This document shows, one piece after another, positions 9,634 to 18,064 of a stretch of 64,000 nt of DNA (positions are counted from its first letter, which is position 1; the number at the start of each line of letters is the position of its first letter). The DNA comes from Cupriavidus sp. D39. GTDB taxonomy: Bacteria; Pseudomonadota; Gammaproteobacteria; Burkholderiales; Burkholderiaceae. The notes under the pieces were generated by a model that saw only the letters and a list, made by a program, of their open reading frames with translations, was not told the DNA's origin and made no database searches. The stretch covers positions 434,001 through 498,000 of the forward strand of contig NZ_JAPNLE010000006.1 in the NCBI RefSeq assembly GCF_026627925.1. Reading direction: 5' to 3'. Made by a program: the position numbers and the translations under genes.

Positions 9634-9701
9634 CGTAGACCAAACCGGCCGGAAATCAAGGGCTTGACTCGGCCGTCACACAAAGTGCGGGAGACCCATC
9701 T
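7978..9701 (-). mobile_element. ISL3-family insertion sequence, ends not resolved
   Basis: The IS body surrounds the broken transposase. The right end is placed near 9701 at GTGCGGGAGACCC, just before the SMP-30 remnant resumes; on the minus strand this reads GGGTCTCCCGCAC, a plausible IS terminus. No matching copy was found left of 7978, so the left end is truncated or unrecognised. The 120 bp between the tniABQ element and this IS (7858-7977) hold nothing I recognise. Confidence 0.6.
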
Positions 9702-10326
9702 TCACGACTACGATGCTGGCGAGCCCAGAGCGCAGACGTCTCTTCACCGGGTCGATCGCGACGGCGCAATCAGCGTTGCGGCGACGGGTCTGGAATTCCC
9801 GAATGGGTCAGTGATCGTCGCAGACGGCAAGACCCTGATCGTGGCCGAGACGTGGCTTGGAAGGTTGACGGCCTTTGATATCGACAGCCAGGGCGAACTC
9901 GGGAACCGTCGTCTCTATGCCAATCTGGGAGCGCGGGAGCCGGATGGGATCTGCGCCGATGCCGCCGGCGCAATCTGGGTCGCTTGCTTTAATACGGGTG
10001 AGTTCCTTCGCGTGTTGGATGGTGGGGCGGTCACGGACATCATTGAATTTGATGGCCGCGCCATATCTTGCACATTAGGGGGTGCGGATGGCCGCCAATT
10101 GTTCTGCAGCGTCTATCGCGGCACATACGACGAATTGTCGGAACGCAAGCGAAAAGGCGCCATACTCACTGTTAATGTAGACGTGCCTGCACCGTCTGAG
10201 TGCGCTCGATGCCGACCGCAGCATGGTCCTTCGAACTCGCACCTGAATCCGGATATCTTTACGCGAGTCGCGAGGGCCAGAGCAGGTCATCCAGCGACCG
10301 CCGCCACCTGGGGTGGGGGAGCGTAA
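9702..10326 (+). pseudogene. SMP-30/gluconolactonase family protein, 5' end removed
   Basis: The C-terminal half of a beta-propeller lactonase, recognisable from about 9740: LEFPNGSVIVADGKTLIVAET, PDGICADAAGAIWVA and SCTLGGADGRQLF. These carry the metal-site Asn (FPNG) and Asp (PDGI) of the family. The N-terminal propeller blades and any start codon are missing; the reading frame simply continues from the opposite strand of the ISL3 element, so the IS cut off the 5' part. Family members are about 290 residues, so a little more than half remains. It converges on, and overlaps, the MFS gene tail. Confidence 0.8.
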
Positions 10327-10393
10327 CCACATTGCAATCGGTACGGCACAAAGCGCGAGAAGCGCCGTGATGAAAAAATTGGACCCAGTCCGA

Positions 10394-11584
10394 TCACATT
10401 GGCAACGAGGCCAAGAAGGGGGCGAATATGCCAAGCGCCAGATCGATAAAGGCTGTATAGACCCCCATAGCGAGTCCTCGGGCGTCCTCAGGCGTCCGCG
10501 CCACTGCTTCCATGCCGAGTCCCGGGTACACGAGTGCGTAGCCGAAGCCCGCCATTGCCGACCCGATGAACGCAAGCCACGCATAGGACGAAAGCCAGAT
10601 GAGGGCCAGCCCAGCGCTATGGATGATGATGAAGATCATCGCGGTTCGTGCGCCGCCAAGCCGGTCTGGTAACGGACCGAAGAACACGCGCGCCACAATC
10701 AACGCGGCGGCGAATGCAGTGAAGGACAGCCAAGCCGGCTGCCAGCCCCGTTGAACAAACAACAGTACGGCAAAAGCCGTCATGACTCCGTAGCCTACAC
10801 TGGAGAAAGCCATTGCCACTCCCGGCATCCAGACAGCTCTCAATACCTGTTTGGCGGCCTTCCAACTTTGCGGCGTGGGTCTGATGGCAGGCAAGGAAGC
10901 AACCAGTGGCAGGATAACCGCTGCACCCACACAGGTCGCCAGCCCGATCGACGCAAAACCAAAGCTTGCGAACAGAAAACTCCCCAGGGGCGCGCCAAGG
11001 GCTAGGGCCACAAACATCGCAGTGCCAATCCACGCGATCGTTCTGCCGACGTTGCCAGGTTTAGCGAGCGACAGACACCAGCTTTGCGCTCCGATCATGA
11101 TGAAGCTCTCGGCGCCCCCGAGCAGCACACGCCCCGTCAACAAGACCGCTATGGACAGACCGGCGCGGCGGGTGGCCAACAGAGATGCGAGATACAGTAG
11201 CCCGGCGAGCACAGCCATCACGAGCCCGACCGTCACCGCAAACTTCGGCCCGCGCCGGTCTGAAATCATGCCAGACCACAGGCGACAAAGCAGCGCTGAG
11301 GCAAACTGGGCGCCGGAGACAAGGCCGACGGTAAATGTACTGAGGCCCAGACCGTCATGGATATGCAGCGGCAATGCCGGCAATGCTGCGCCCGTGACCA
11401 GAAACACGGCGAATACGCAGGCCATCAAGGAGAGGAGGGTACGATCGGTCGGAGGAATCGGGGGTTGAGACATTGTCATTGACGTTGGTTGTTCCTCGGC
11501 GGCGAGTCCGCCGGTGTCCTTGGCGGGTCGGCGTCCTGTAGGGCACCGTGCCCCTTCGATCCTGATCGGCGCCGCGCCGAACAT
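10394..11584 (-). CDS. MFS transporter (DHA1 type), C-terminus frameshifted
   Basis: A 12-helix major facilitator of the drug:H+ antiporter type. The loop-2/3 signature is GMISDRRGPKFAVTVGLVM and many hydrophobic segments follow. A start at the ATG at 11479 or 11473 (MTMSQPPIPP) is more likely than 11584, because the first 35 residues look non-coding. The frame ends at 10394 after GIFAPFLASLPM, but the last helix (ALLALCAVPIAMWL) is encoded downstream in another frame to about 10300. A run of five G (10418-10422) and a run of six A (10373-10378) each appear one base short. Substrate unknown. Confidence 0.8.
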   Translation of the reverse strand: MFGAAPIRIEGARCPTGRRPAKDTGGLAAEEQPTSMTMSQPPIPPTDRTLLSLMACVFAVFLVTGAALPALPLHIHDGLGLSTFTVGLVSGAQFASALLCRLWSGMISDRRGPKFAVTVGLVMAVLAGLLYLASLLATRRAGLSIAVLLTGRVLLGGAESFIMIGAQSWCLSLAKPGNVGRTIAWIGTAMFVALALGAPLGSFLFASFGFASIGLATCVGAAVILPLVASLPAIRPTPQSWKAAKQVLRAVWMPGVAMAFSSVGYGVMTAFAVLLFVQRGWQPAWLSFTAFAAALIVARVFFGPLPDRLGGARTAMIFIIIHSAGLALIWLSSYAWLAFIGSAMAGFGYALVYPGLGMEAVARTPEDARGLAMGVYTAFIDLALGIFAPFLASLPM

Positions 11585-11635
11585 CCCCCTCGCACATGAA
11601 TGGGACGGGATTCAACTGCGCTGAACGGGCGGATC

Positions 11636-12566
11636 CTATTTCTGTTTTGATTCTGCCGGACTGGTCACGCGCAGCGCGTTTACGACCAGCGAAAACGCCG
11701 GTGACGGCTGCCGGCGACTGGGGTAATACAGGTAGTACCCTGAGAACGGAGCACACCAGTCTTCCAGGACGCGAACCAGACCACCTTCCTGAAGGTGGGG
11801 TGCGAACTCCTCTTCGGGGAGAAATGCTATGCCCAGTCCCGCCAACGCTGCATCCACCATGCTGGGAGACGTGTTGAAGATGAGCTGTCCGGCCACACGC
11901 ACGTTCAACTTCTGGCCGCGTCGCTCGAAGTCCCAGACATAAAGCCCGCCTGAGGTCTGCATCCGCTGGTTGATGCAGTTGTGGTTCACCAGGTCACGTG
12001 GGCTCTTGGGGGCCGGGTGGGTAGCGAAGTACGCAGGCGAGGCCGTGACCGCCATGCGCAGCGGTAGCCCGATGGGGACCGCGATCATGTCCTTGTCGAT
12101 GGTGTCCCCCAGACGCACGCCCGCGTCAAAGCGGTCGGCCACGATGTCCCTGAACCCGTAGTTGATGTCGAACTCGACCTTGATGTCGGGATAGTTGCGC
12201 AACAAAGGGGTGAGCTTGGGCAGCAGCGTGATCCGAAGGACATGTTCGCCGCAGGTGATCCGCACCGTGCCGGCTGGTTTGTCACGCATTTTCCGTCAAC
12301 TCATCCAGTTCCGCTTCGATCTCGTCGAAGCGATGGCCAATGGCTTTCAACAGACGTTCGCCCGCGGCCGTGGGCGACACGCTGCGCGTGGTACGTCTGA
12401 GCAGCCGGATATCAAGCCGTGTCTCCAGGCCACTGATGGCCTGGCTGAGCGCTGACTGGGTCACCCCAAGCAGGGCAGCGGCGCGCGTGAAGCTGCCTTC
12501 CCGCGCCACCGTCACGAAGTAGAGGAGATCGTTGAGGTTGCGTCTGACCATGATGCAGTTTCCCAC
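11636..12566 (-). pseudogene. LysR-family regulator, split by a 1-base frameshift
   Basis: N-terminal part 12566-12282: winged HTH (LNDLLYFVTVAREGSFTRAA, then GVTQSALSQAIS), with a linker helix. C-terminal part 12289-11636: effector-binding domain (AGTVRITCGEHVL through GIAFLPEEEF). The two overlap by eight bases and differ by one frame; a run of four T on the plus strand (12289-12292) looks one too long. Fused length is 309 residues, standard for LysR. It is divergent from the cyclophilin-like gene at 12650 across an AT-rich 83-bp gap, so it is the likely regulator of the 12650-17099 cluster. Confidence 0.87.
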
Positions 12567-12649
12567 GGACGATTGATTAGTGCATCTTATATCCCTTTTA
12601 AGTATTCATTAGCTAGTCAACCGCTCACCCCTGCGAGAACATTCATGGC

Positions 12650-13135
12650 ATGAAGAAGTCAATCCGTACGCCTTCGTGCAGGCTGCGGGGCGCGACCGTG
12701 GCGCTGCTCGTCGGTTCGATGCTGGGGCTGGCGGCGTCGGCAGGCGCCCAGACCGTGCCCTCACAGGAGTTTCCCATGAAGATCCGCATGCACGTCGATG
12801 GCCAGGTCGCGACCGCCACGCTATACGACAACGCAGCCGCACGCGATTTCGCGGCCTTGCTGCCGCTGTCGTTGACCCTGACCGACTATGCGCGGATCGA
12901 GCGCATCGGCTATCTGCCGCGCAAGCTCGCCCGCGAAGACGCCCTGGCGGGAGTGCCCGTCAAGGCTGGCGACCTCGCCTACTACGCCCCTTGGGGGAAT
13001 CTGGCGATCTTTGTCGAGAACGGCGACGGTGACTACTCAGGCGGACTGGTGCAGCTAGGCAGAGTGGAGGCGGGCCTACCCGCGTTGCAGCGCCCTGGGC
13101 CGCTGAAGCTCAGGATCGAGCGCATGGCGGACTGA
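12650..13135 (+). CDS. Cyclophilin-like fold protein, secreted
   Basis: A 161-residue protein with an N-terminal signal peptide (about residues 1-34, VALLVGSMLGLAASAGAQT) and a cyclophilin_like domain (MKIRMHVDGQVATATLYDN, AAARDFAALLPLSLTL, GDLAYYAPWGNLAIFV). This fold family has a cyclophilin barrel without the isomerase active-site residues and its role is unknown; it is often found beside oxidoreductases and exporters. The ATG at 12650 gives the signal peptide; a second ATG at 12776 starts the mature domain. A related protein lies at 14684, on the other side of the MFS gene. Confidence 0.82.
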   Translation: MKKSIRTPSCRLRGATVALLVGSMLGLAASAGAQTVPSQEFPMKIRMHVDGQVATATLYDNAAARDFAALLPLSLTLTDYARIERIGYLPRKLAREDALAGVPVKAGDLAYYAPWGNLAIFVENGDGDYSGGLVQLGRVEAGLPALQRPGPLKLRIERMAD

Positions 13136-13434
13136 TGGTCGCAACGCAACCCGTTACCCACCCACTTCATTTTGAGAGACATCGAATATGAGCAGGCAAG
13201 CCATCAACGGTTGTGAGGCCGCAGAAGTGTCCAGCCTGACCTCCGACCGGCGGGGTTAGTGGCCGGATGAACGCGACGCAGATGTCGCAAATCGGCAAAG
13301 ACTGAGATCGGCCGGAACCGAGGTAGCCCTGCATCGGCTCCGGCGCTCAGCGCGTTGATCGCTACGGCCCCGCTCGGCCTGTAGCAGAGAAGCACGGCAT
13401 TTTCCATAAGTATCAGGGCGGAACGAAGCATTTC
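13136..13434. other. 299-bp intergenic region, no confident gene
   Basis: It holds a 23-codon frame at 13188 (MSRQAINGCEAAEV) with a weak AG-rich leader and nothing recognisable after it. This could be a leader peptide or the start of a lost gene. No strong hairpin was seen. Confidence 0.4.
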
Positions 13435-14658
13435 ATGACAACGCAGATAGGTGACGCCCCCGTTGGCGCTTTTTCCACCCAACCCGAGGCAAAGGCGCAA
13501 ACCGCATATTGGAGCGGCGTCTTTGCGATGTCCCTGTGCGTCTTCGCGCTGGTCGCCTCGGAGTTCATGCCCGTGAGCCTGCTGACGCCGATGGCCGCCG
13601 ACCTTCATGTCACCGAAGGGCGGGCAGGGCAAGGTATCGCGATCTCCGGCGCATTCGCGGTACTGACGAGTCTGTCGATCTCCGCGCTTGCCGGAACCAT
13701 GAACCGCAAGACGCTGTTGCTGGCGCTGACGGGGGTGATGGCCTTATCCGGCGCCGTTGTCGCGCTCGCGTCAAACTATCTGACATACATGGCTGGCCGT
13801 GCGCTCATCGGCGTGGCCATCGGCGGTTTCTGGTCCCCGTCCGCTGCGACAGCCATGCGGCTGGTTCCGGCCAGCAAGGTGCCCCGGGCCCTGGCCATCT
13901 TCAACGGCGGTAATGCGCTGGCCACCGTGATCGCCGCGCCACTGGGCAGCTATCTGGGCTCGGTCATTGGCTGGCGCGGCGCCTTCTTCGCGCTGGTGCC
14001 GGTGGCGGCCATTGCCCTGGCCTGGCAATGGACCAGCCTGCCGGCCATGAAGGCTGTCGAGCGCACGCCGGGTTCCGGCAACGTCCTCAAGCTGTTTAAA
14101 AGCCGATCCGTCGCGCTGGGCATGGCCGGGTGCGGTGCCTTCTTTATGGGTCAGTTCGCCCTGTTCACGTATGTGCGGCCGTTTCTCGAAACGGTGACGC
14201 ACGTCGGCGTTTCCACGCTGTCGCTCATCTTGCTCGTCATTGGCGTGGGAGGCTTCATCGGCACCACGCTGATCGGCACGTGCCTGAAGCGCGGTCTGCA
14301 CGCGACACTGATCGCCATCCCGATCCTTATGGCAGTGATCGCCTTGATGCTGATTCCCTTTGGATCCTGGATCGCTGTCGTTGCGGTGTTGCTGGGCCTG
14401 TGGGGCCTGATGGCCACCGCGGCTCCGGTGGGCTGGTGGAGCTGGATCGCGAAAGCCATGCCCAGGAACGCCGAGGCGGGTGGGGGACTGATGGTGGCGG
14501 TGATCCAGCTGGCCATCGCCCTGGGCTCGACCGTTGGCGGCTGGCTGTTCGATAGCAGCGGCTACCAGAGTACTTTCGTGGCGAGCGCAGCCGTGCTGCT
14601 GTTCGCGGCCTTCCTGACCTATCTGACCTCACGCTCGCAAGCGACACAAGCCGCCTGA
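13435..14658 (+). CDS. MFS transporter (DHA1, AraJ/PbuE-like)
   Basis: A 407-residue, 12-helix MFS exporter. The first helix and loop read ALVASEFMPVSLLTPMAADL and the helix-4 signature is GRALIGVAIGGFWSPSAATAMRLV, typical of the YdhP/AraJ/NepI drug and purine efflux group. Length and helix count are normal with no frameshift. It sits between two cyclophilin-like genes and 26 bp before the second one, with alcohol dehydrogenase and SDR genes downstream. Substrate unknown; likely exports a small organic molecule or intermediate. Confidence 0.88.
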   Translation: MTTQIGDAPVGAFSTQPEAKAQTAYWSGVFAMSLCVFALVASEFMPVSLLTPMAADLHVTEGRAGQGIAISGAFAVLTSLSISALAGTMNRKTLLLALTGVMALSGAVVALASNYLTYMAGRALIGVAIGGFWSPSAATAMRLVPASKVPRALAIFNGGNALATVIAAPLGSYLGSVIGWRGAFFALVPVAAIALAWQWTSLPAMKAVERTPGSGNVLKLFKSRSVALGMAGCGAFFMGQFALFTYVRPFLETVTHVGVSTLSLILLVIGVGGFIGTTLIGTCLKRGLHATLIAIPILMAVIALMLIPFGSWIAVVAVLLGLWGLMATAAPVGWWSWIAKAMPRNAEAGGGLMVAVIQLAIALGSTVGGWLFDSSGYQSTFVASAAVLLFAAFLTYLTSRSQATQAA

Positions 14659-14683
14659 GCAGCCGCGGAGCAAGGAGAAAGCC

Positions 14684-15235
14684 ATGACCATCAGCAGCCT
14701 CAGCGCCGGTACCGGCGCCCAGCGTCCCTTCGCCACGGAAGTCGAACATCGCCGAGCCCCGGGACTGCGGTTCTTGCGTGGCCTGGGCCTGCTGCTCGAC
14801 CTGCTCGTGCTTGGTGGTTGCGAAGCGGGCCAGTCCGCGACGTCAGGTTGGCGCACTGTCGCTTCCGATGCCGGTGCGGCATCTGTAAAACAGGAGGAAT
14901 CACGCCTGTGGATGACTGTCGGCGAACGTCGCTTCGCCATCACCCTGGCCGACAACGCAGCCGCCCGTGCATTCGTGCCGCTCACACTGGACATGTCCGA
15001 ACTCAACGGCAACGAGAAGCACGCCAGCCTGCCCAAAGCGCTGCCCGCGAACGCGAGCCGGCCGGGAACGATCCGCAATGGCGATCTCATGCTGTATGGC
15101 ACGCAAACGCTTGTCGTGTTCTACCTGACATTTGATTCGTCATACGCGTACACACTCGGACGCGTGGACGACCCGGCAGGCCTGGCACAGGCGCTCGGCC
15201 GGCGCGATGCACGGGTCGTGTTTTCCAAGGACTAG
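14684..15235 (+). CDS. Cyclophilin-like fold protein (second copy)
   Basis: A 183-residue protein. Residues about 25-45 are hydrophobic with a cysteine (LLDLLVLGGCEAGQSA), suggesting a lipoprotein signal. The cyclophilin-like domain follows (LWMTVGERRFAITLADNAAAR, AFVPLTLDMSELNGNEKHA, GDLMLYGTQTLVVFYLTF, YTLGRVDDPAGL). It has the same element order as the protein at 12650 but clearly diverged, so an old paralogue, not a recent duplication. An AGGAG lies upstream of the ATG. Confidence 0.8.
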   Translation: MTISSLSAGTGAQRPFATEVEHRRAPGLRFLRGLGLLLDLLVLGGCEAGQSATSGWRTVASDAGAASVKQEESRLWMTVGERRFAITLADNAAARAFVPLTLDMSELNGNEKHASLPKALPANASRPGTIRNGDLMLYGTQTLVVFYLTFDSSYAYTLGRVDDPAGLAQALGRRDARVVFSKD

Positions 15236-15264
15236 TTTTTGCGATTGACGCAGGAGCCCACACC

Positions 15265-16314
15265 ATGACCATCAAAGCCTATGGCGCTCAAGCGAGCGAC
15301 CAGCCCCTCGAATCCATGGACATCACCCGGCGAGCACCGGGCGCGCACGATGTGCAGATCGATATCGCCTATTGCGGCGTATGCCACTCGGACATCCACC
15401 AGGTGCGCGCCGAATGGGCCGGGACCCTGTACCCCTGCGTGCCGGGGCACGAAATCGTCGGCCGCGTGTCGGCAGTCGGCGCGCATGTGTCGGGCTTCCA
15501 GGTAGGCGATCTGGTCGGCGTCGGCTGCATCGTCGATAGCTGCAAGCACTGCGAGGATTGCGACGCGGGGTTGGAGAACTACTGCGACCACATGGTCGGC
15601 ACCTACAACGGGCCAACGCCTGACGCGCCCGGCCACACGCTGGGTGGCTATTCTCAGCAAGTCGTGGTGCACGAGCGCTATGTGCTGCGCGTTCGTCACC
15701 CCGAGGAGCAACTGGCCGCGGTCGCGCCGCTGCTGTGCGCAGGCATCACCACCTATTCGCCGTTGCGCCACTGGAAGGTGGGACCGGGCCACAAGGTGGG
15801 CGTGGTCGGCATCGGCGGCCTGGGCCACATGGGCATCAAGCTGGCGCATGCCATGGGCGCGGACGTGGTGGCATTCACCACGTCGGAATCCAAGCGCGAG
15901 GCGGCCATGGTCCTGGGCGCGGATGAGGTCGTGGTTTCGCGCAATGCGGACGAGATGGCGGCCCATGCCAGGAGCCTTGACTTCATCCTCAACACCGTCG
16001 CCGCGCCGCACGATCTCGATGCCTTCTTCGCGTTGCTCAAGCGTGACGGCACCATGGCCCTGGTGGGTGCCCCGGCCACGCCGCATCCTTCGCCGCAGGT
16101 GTTCAGCCTCATCATGAAGCGGCGCAGCCTGGCCGGCTCGATGATCGGCGGCATTCCCGAGACGCAGGAGATGCTGGATTTCTGCGCCGAGCACGGCATC
16201 GTGGCGGACATCGAGATGATCCGCGCCGATGACATCAACGAAGCCTACGAACGCATGCTCAAGGGCGATGTGAAGTACCGGTTCGTGATCGACAACGCTT
16301 CGTTGGCCGTCTGA
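15265..16314 (+). CDS. Zinc-dependent NAD(P) alcohol dehydrogenase (YahK/cinnamyl-alcohol type)
   Basis: A 349-residue medium-chain alcohol/aldehyde reductase. The catalytic zinc ligands are in CGVCHSDIHQ (Cys40) and PGHEIVG (His62), with the third Cys in LLCAGITTY near residue 155. The structural zinc site is CKHCEDCDAGLENYC (Cys93, 96, 99 and 107). The nucleotide motif GIGGLGHMGIKLAHAMG follows. It is close to YahK/AdhC, which reduce a wide range of aldehydes with NADPH. The ATG is preceded by CAGGAG. Intact, and followed 18 bp later by an SDR gene. Confidence 0.92.
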   Translation: MTIKAYGAQASDQPLESMDITRRAPGAHDVQIDIAYCGVCHSDIHQVRAEWAGTLYPCVPGHEIVGRVSAVGAHVSGFQVGDLVGVGCIVDSCKHCEDCDAGLENYCDHMVGTYNGPTPDAPGHTLGGYSQQVVVHERYVLRVRHPEEQLAAVAPLLCAGITTYSPLRHWKVGPGHKVGVVGIGGLGHMGIKLAHAMGADVVAFTTSESKREAAMVLGADEVVVSRNADEMAAHARSLDFILNTVAAPHDLDAFFALLKRDGTMALVGAPATPHPSPQVFSLIMKRRSLAGSMIGGIPETQEMLDFCAEHGIVADIEMIRADDINEAYERMLKGDVKYRFVIDNASLAV

Positions 16315-16332
16315 CCTTATCAGGAGAAGCTC

Positions 16333-17099
16333 ATGAGCATTACCTACGACTTCAACGGACAAGTTGCATTGGTCACCGGCGCTGCCTCCGGCATGGGGCT
16401 GGCGACGGCGCGGGCTTTGCCAATGCCGGGGCCGCCGTCACGTTGGCAGACGTCAGCGAGGCGGCCTTGCAGCAAGCCGTGGACGAGATCACGTCGGCCG
16501 GCGGCAAGGCAATTGCCGTGGTGTGCGATGTGTCTGACGAAGCCCAGGTGGCGGCCATGGTGGAACGCACTGTCGCCACCTTCGGCCGTCTGGACGCAGC
16601 CTTCAACAACGCCGGCATCCAGGTGCCATCCTCGGAGATTGCCGACCAATCGTCGGAGGACTATGACCGGATCAGCGCCATCAACCTGCGCGGCGTCTGG
16701 GCGTGCATGAAGCACGAACTGTTGCAGATGCGAAAGCAGGGAAGCGGGGCGATCGTCAACTGCTCGTCCATCGGCGGGCTCGTCGGGCGGGCACTGATTG
16801 CTGCCTATCACGGCACCAAGCACGGCGTGATAGGGCTGACGCGCAGCGCGGCGCTCGAATACGCCGCACGCGGGATCCGCGTCAACGCCGTTTGTCCCGG
16901 CACGATCGACACGCCGATGGTGTCGACGATGCTGGACCGGGGGATGCTGGCGATGGATGATCTCCTGCGGGACCTGCCGATGAAGCGCCTGGGGCGCGGC
17001 GAGGAAATCGCCGACGCCGTGCTTTGGCTGTGCAGCCCGGGCTCGACCTTCGTGACCGGACAGGCATTGGCCGTCGACGGCGGCTTTACCGCGCAATGA
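16333..17099 (+). pseudogene. Short-chain dehydrogenase/reductase, frameshifted near the N-terminus
   Basis: A classical SDR. The first frame gives the cofactor motif VTGAASGMGLATARA; the second, from about 16420, gives LADVSEAALQQAVDEI, NNAGIQVPSSEI, the catalytic YHGTKHG (Tyr-x3-Lys) and the closing VDGGF. The break is at TTT (16416-16418), where one T appears missing (GCTTTTGCCAATGCC would read AFANA). With that base the protein is 255 residues, the family norm. An ATG-less internal start could only give a protein without the Rossmann glycines. It is coupled to the ADH gene upstream, so both may oxidise or reduce the same alcohol. Confidence 0.87.
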
Positions 17100-17455
17100 T
17101 GGTCTGGAGGCACGAGTTGTCGCAGCATCGGAAAGTGCGGGCAGGCAGGGCACGCGGCGACGTGCCGGCCGGGAAAGCCAGAGCCGTCATCGCCATGGCA
17201 TGCCTTGCAGCCGGTGTCTGTTTAACGGGTGCTGCTGCCAGGCAGCGAGCGAGGGCATAACCTGCAGTCGACCAACCTGGCGATCCGCTCCGATACGAGC
17301 GACCTCTACGCGGTGACCAGCGATGGAGCGGGTGGTCAGGGCGCGACGATCTTTCATGCAAAGGCGATTGCCCACGGCCTGCCGCCGACTTCTGCGAAAT
17401 GAACCGTTCGGACGTCCGGTCTATCTCGATGGCCGTGCACAGGAACTCAAGAGCT
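17100..17455. other. Intergenic region with an unidentified reading-frame remnant
   Basis: On the plus strand, 17240-17402 reads openly as LPGSERGHNLQSTNLAIRS, then DLYAVTSDGAGGQGATIF to a TGA at 17400-17402. It looks protein-like but has no start of its own and I cannot assign it to a family; it may be the tail of a deleted secreted or propeller protein. The rest of the interval shows nothing recognisable. Confidence 0.35.
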
Positions 17456-18064
17456 ATGAAACTTCAGATTAACGACAAGACCTACGAGGTCCAGGCCGAT
17501 GCCGAGACACCTCTGCTATGGGTGATTCGCGACGAACTCGGCCTGACGGGTACGAAATACGGGTGTGGCCTCGCGCAATGCGGGGCCTGCTCGGTCCTGG
17601 TGGACGGCGTGGTGGTGCGGTCCTGTGTCACCCCCGTCGAAGGGATGGCCGGCCGGCGGATCACCACGATCGAGGCGATTGAGAAGGACGACGTCGGCAA
17701 GCGCGTTGTCGGTGCCTGGGTCAAGCATCAGGTTCCCCAGTGCGGCTATTGCCAGTCCGGCCAGGTCATGGCAGCCACGGCGCTGCTCAAGCAGGTCCAG
17801 CACCCGACGGACGAGCAGATTGCGGCGGCAATGGTCAACCTGTGCCGCTGCGGAACCTATAACGCAATCAGCGCGGCCGTCCATGATTTGGCTGGCGATG
17901 GAACCGGTCGAACCGCCGCCGCAGTTCTTCCCGAACATGCCCCGCAGCATGGGAAGGGCAAGGTAGCCGCCGCAGTGGCAATCGGGCTGACGGGCATTGG
18001 CGCCCTGGGCGTGATGCACAAGAGAAAGTCCGAGAAGGCTGATGACGAGGGGGACGGGGTATGA
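17456..18064 (+). CDS. iorA: (2Fe-2S) subunit of a molybdenum hydroxylase (isoquinoline 1-oxidoreductase alpha type)
   Basis: The small iron-sulfur subunit passing electrons from the molybdenum site. Plant-type ferredoxin cysteines are C37, C42, C45 and C57 (GCGLAQCGAC, RSC); the second [2Fe-2S] cluster has C96, C99, C130 and C132 (CGYC, LCRC). The IorA-type domain ends near residue 150. Unusually a tail of about 50 residues follows with a hydrophobic stretch (KVAAAVAIGLTGIGALGVM) and a basic end, possibly a membrane anchor. ATG 17456 fits the family start; an upstream ATG at 17399 would add 19 residues. The stop overlaps the next gene by four bases. Confidence 0.9.
   Translation: MKLQINDKTYEVQADAETPLLWVIRDELGLTGTKYGCGLAQCGACSVLVDGVVVRSCVTPVEGMAGRRITTIEAIEKDDVGKRVVGAWVKHQVPQCGYCQSGQVMAATALLKQVQHPTDEQIAAAMVNLCRCGTYNAISAAVHDLAGDGTGRTAAAVLPEHAPQHGKGKVAAAVAIGLTGIGALGVMHKRKSEKADDEGDGV

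Noticed and set aside
8911..9700. Plus-strand protein continuous with the SMP-30 remnant
   Set aside because: The part before about 9702 is antisense to the ISL3 transposase and not protein-like; only the later part resembles SMP-30.
15232..16362. A 376-codon minus-strand frame
   Set aside because: It mirrors the alcohol dehydrogenase gene and is His/Arg-rich without domain signatures, so it is a shadow frame.
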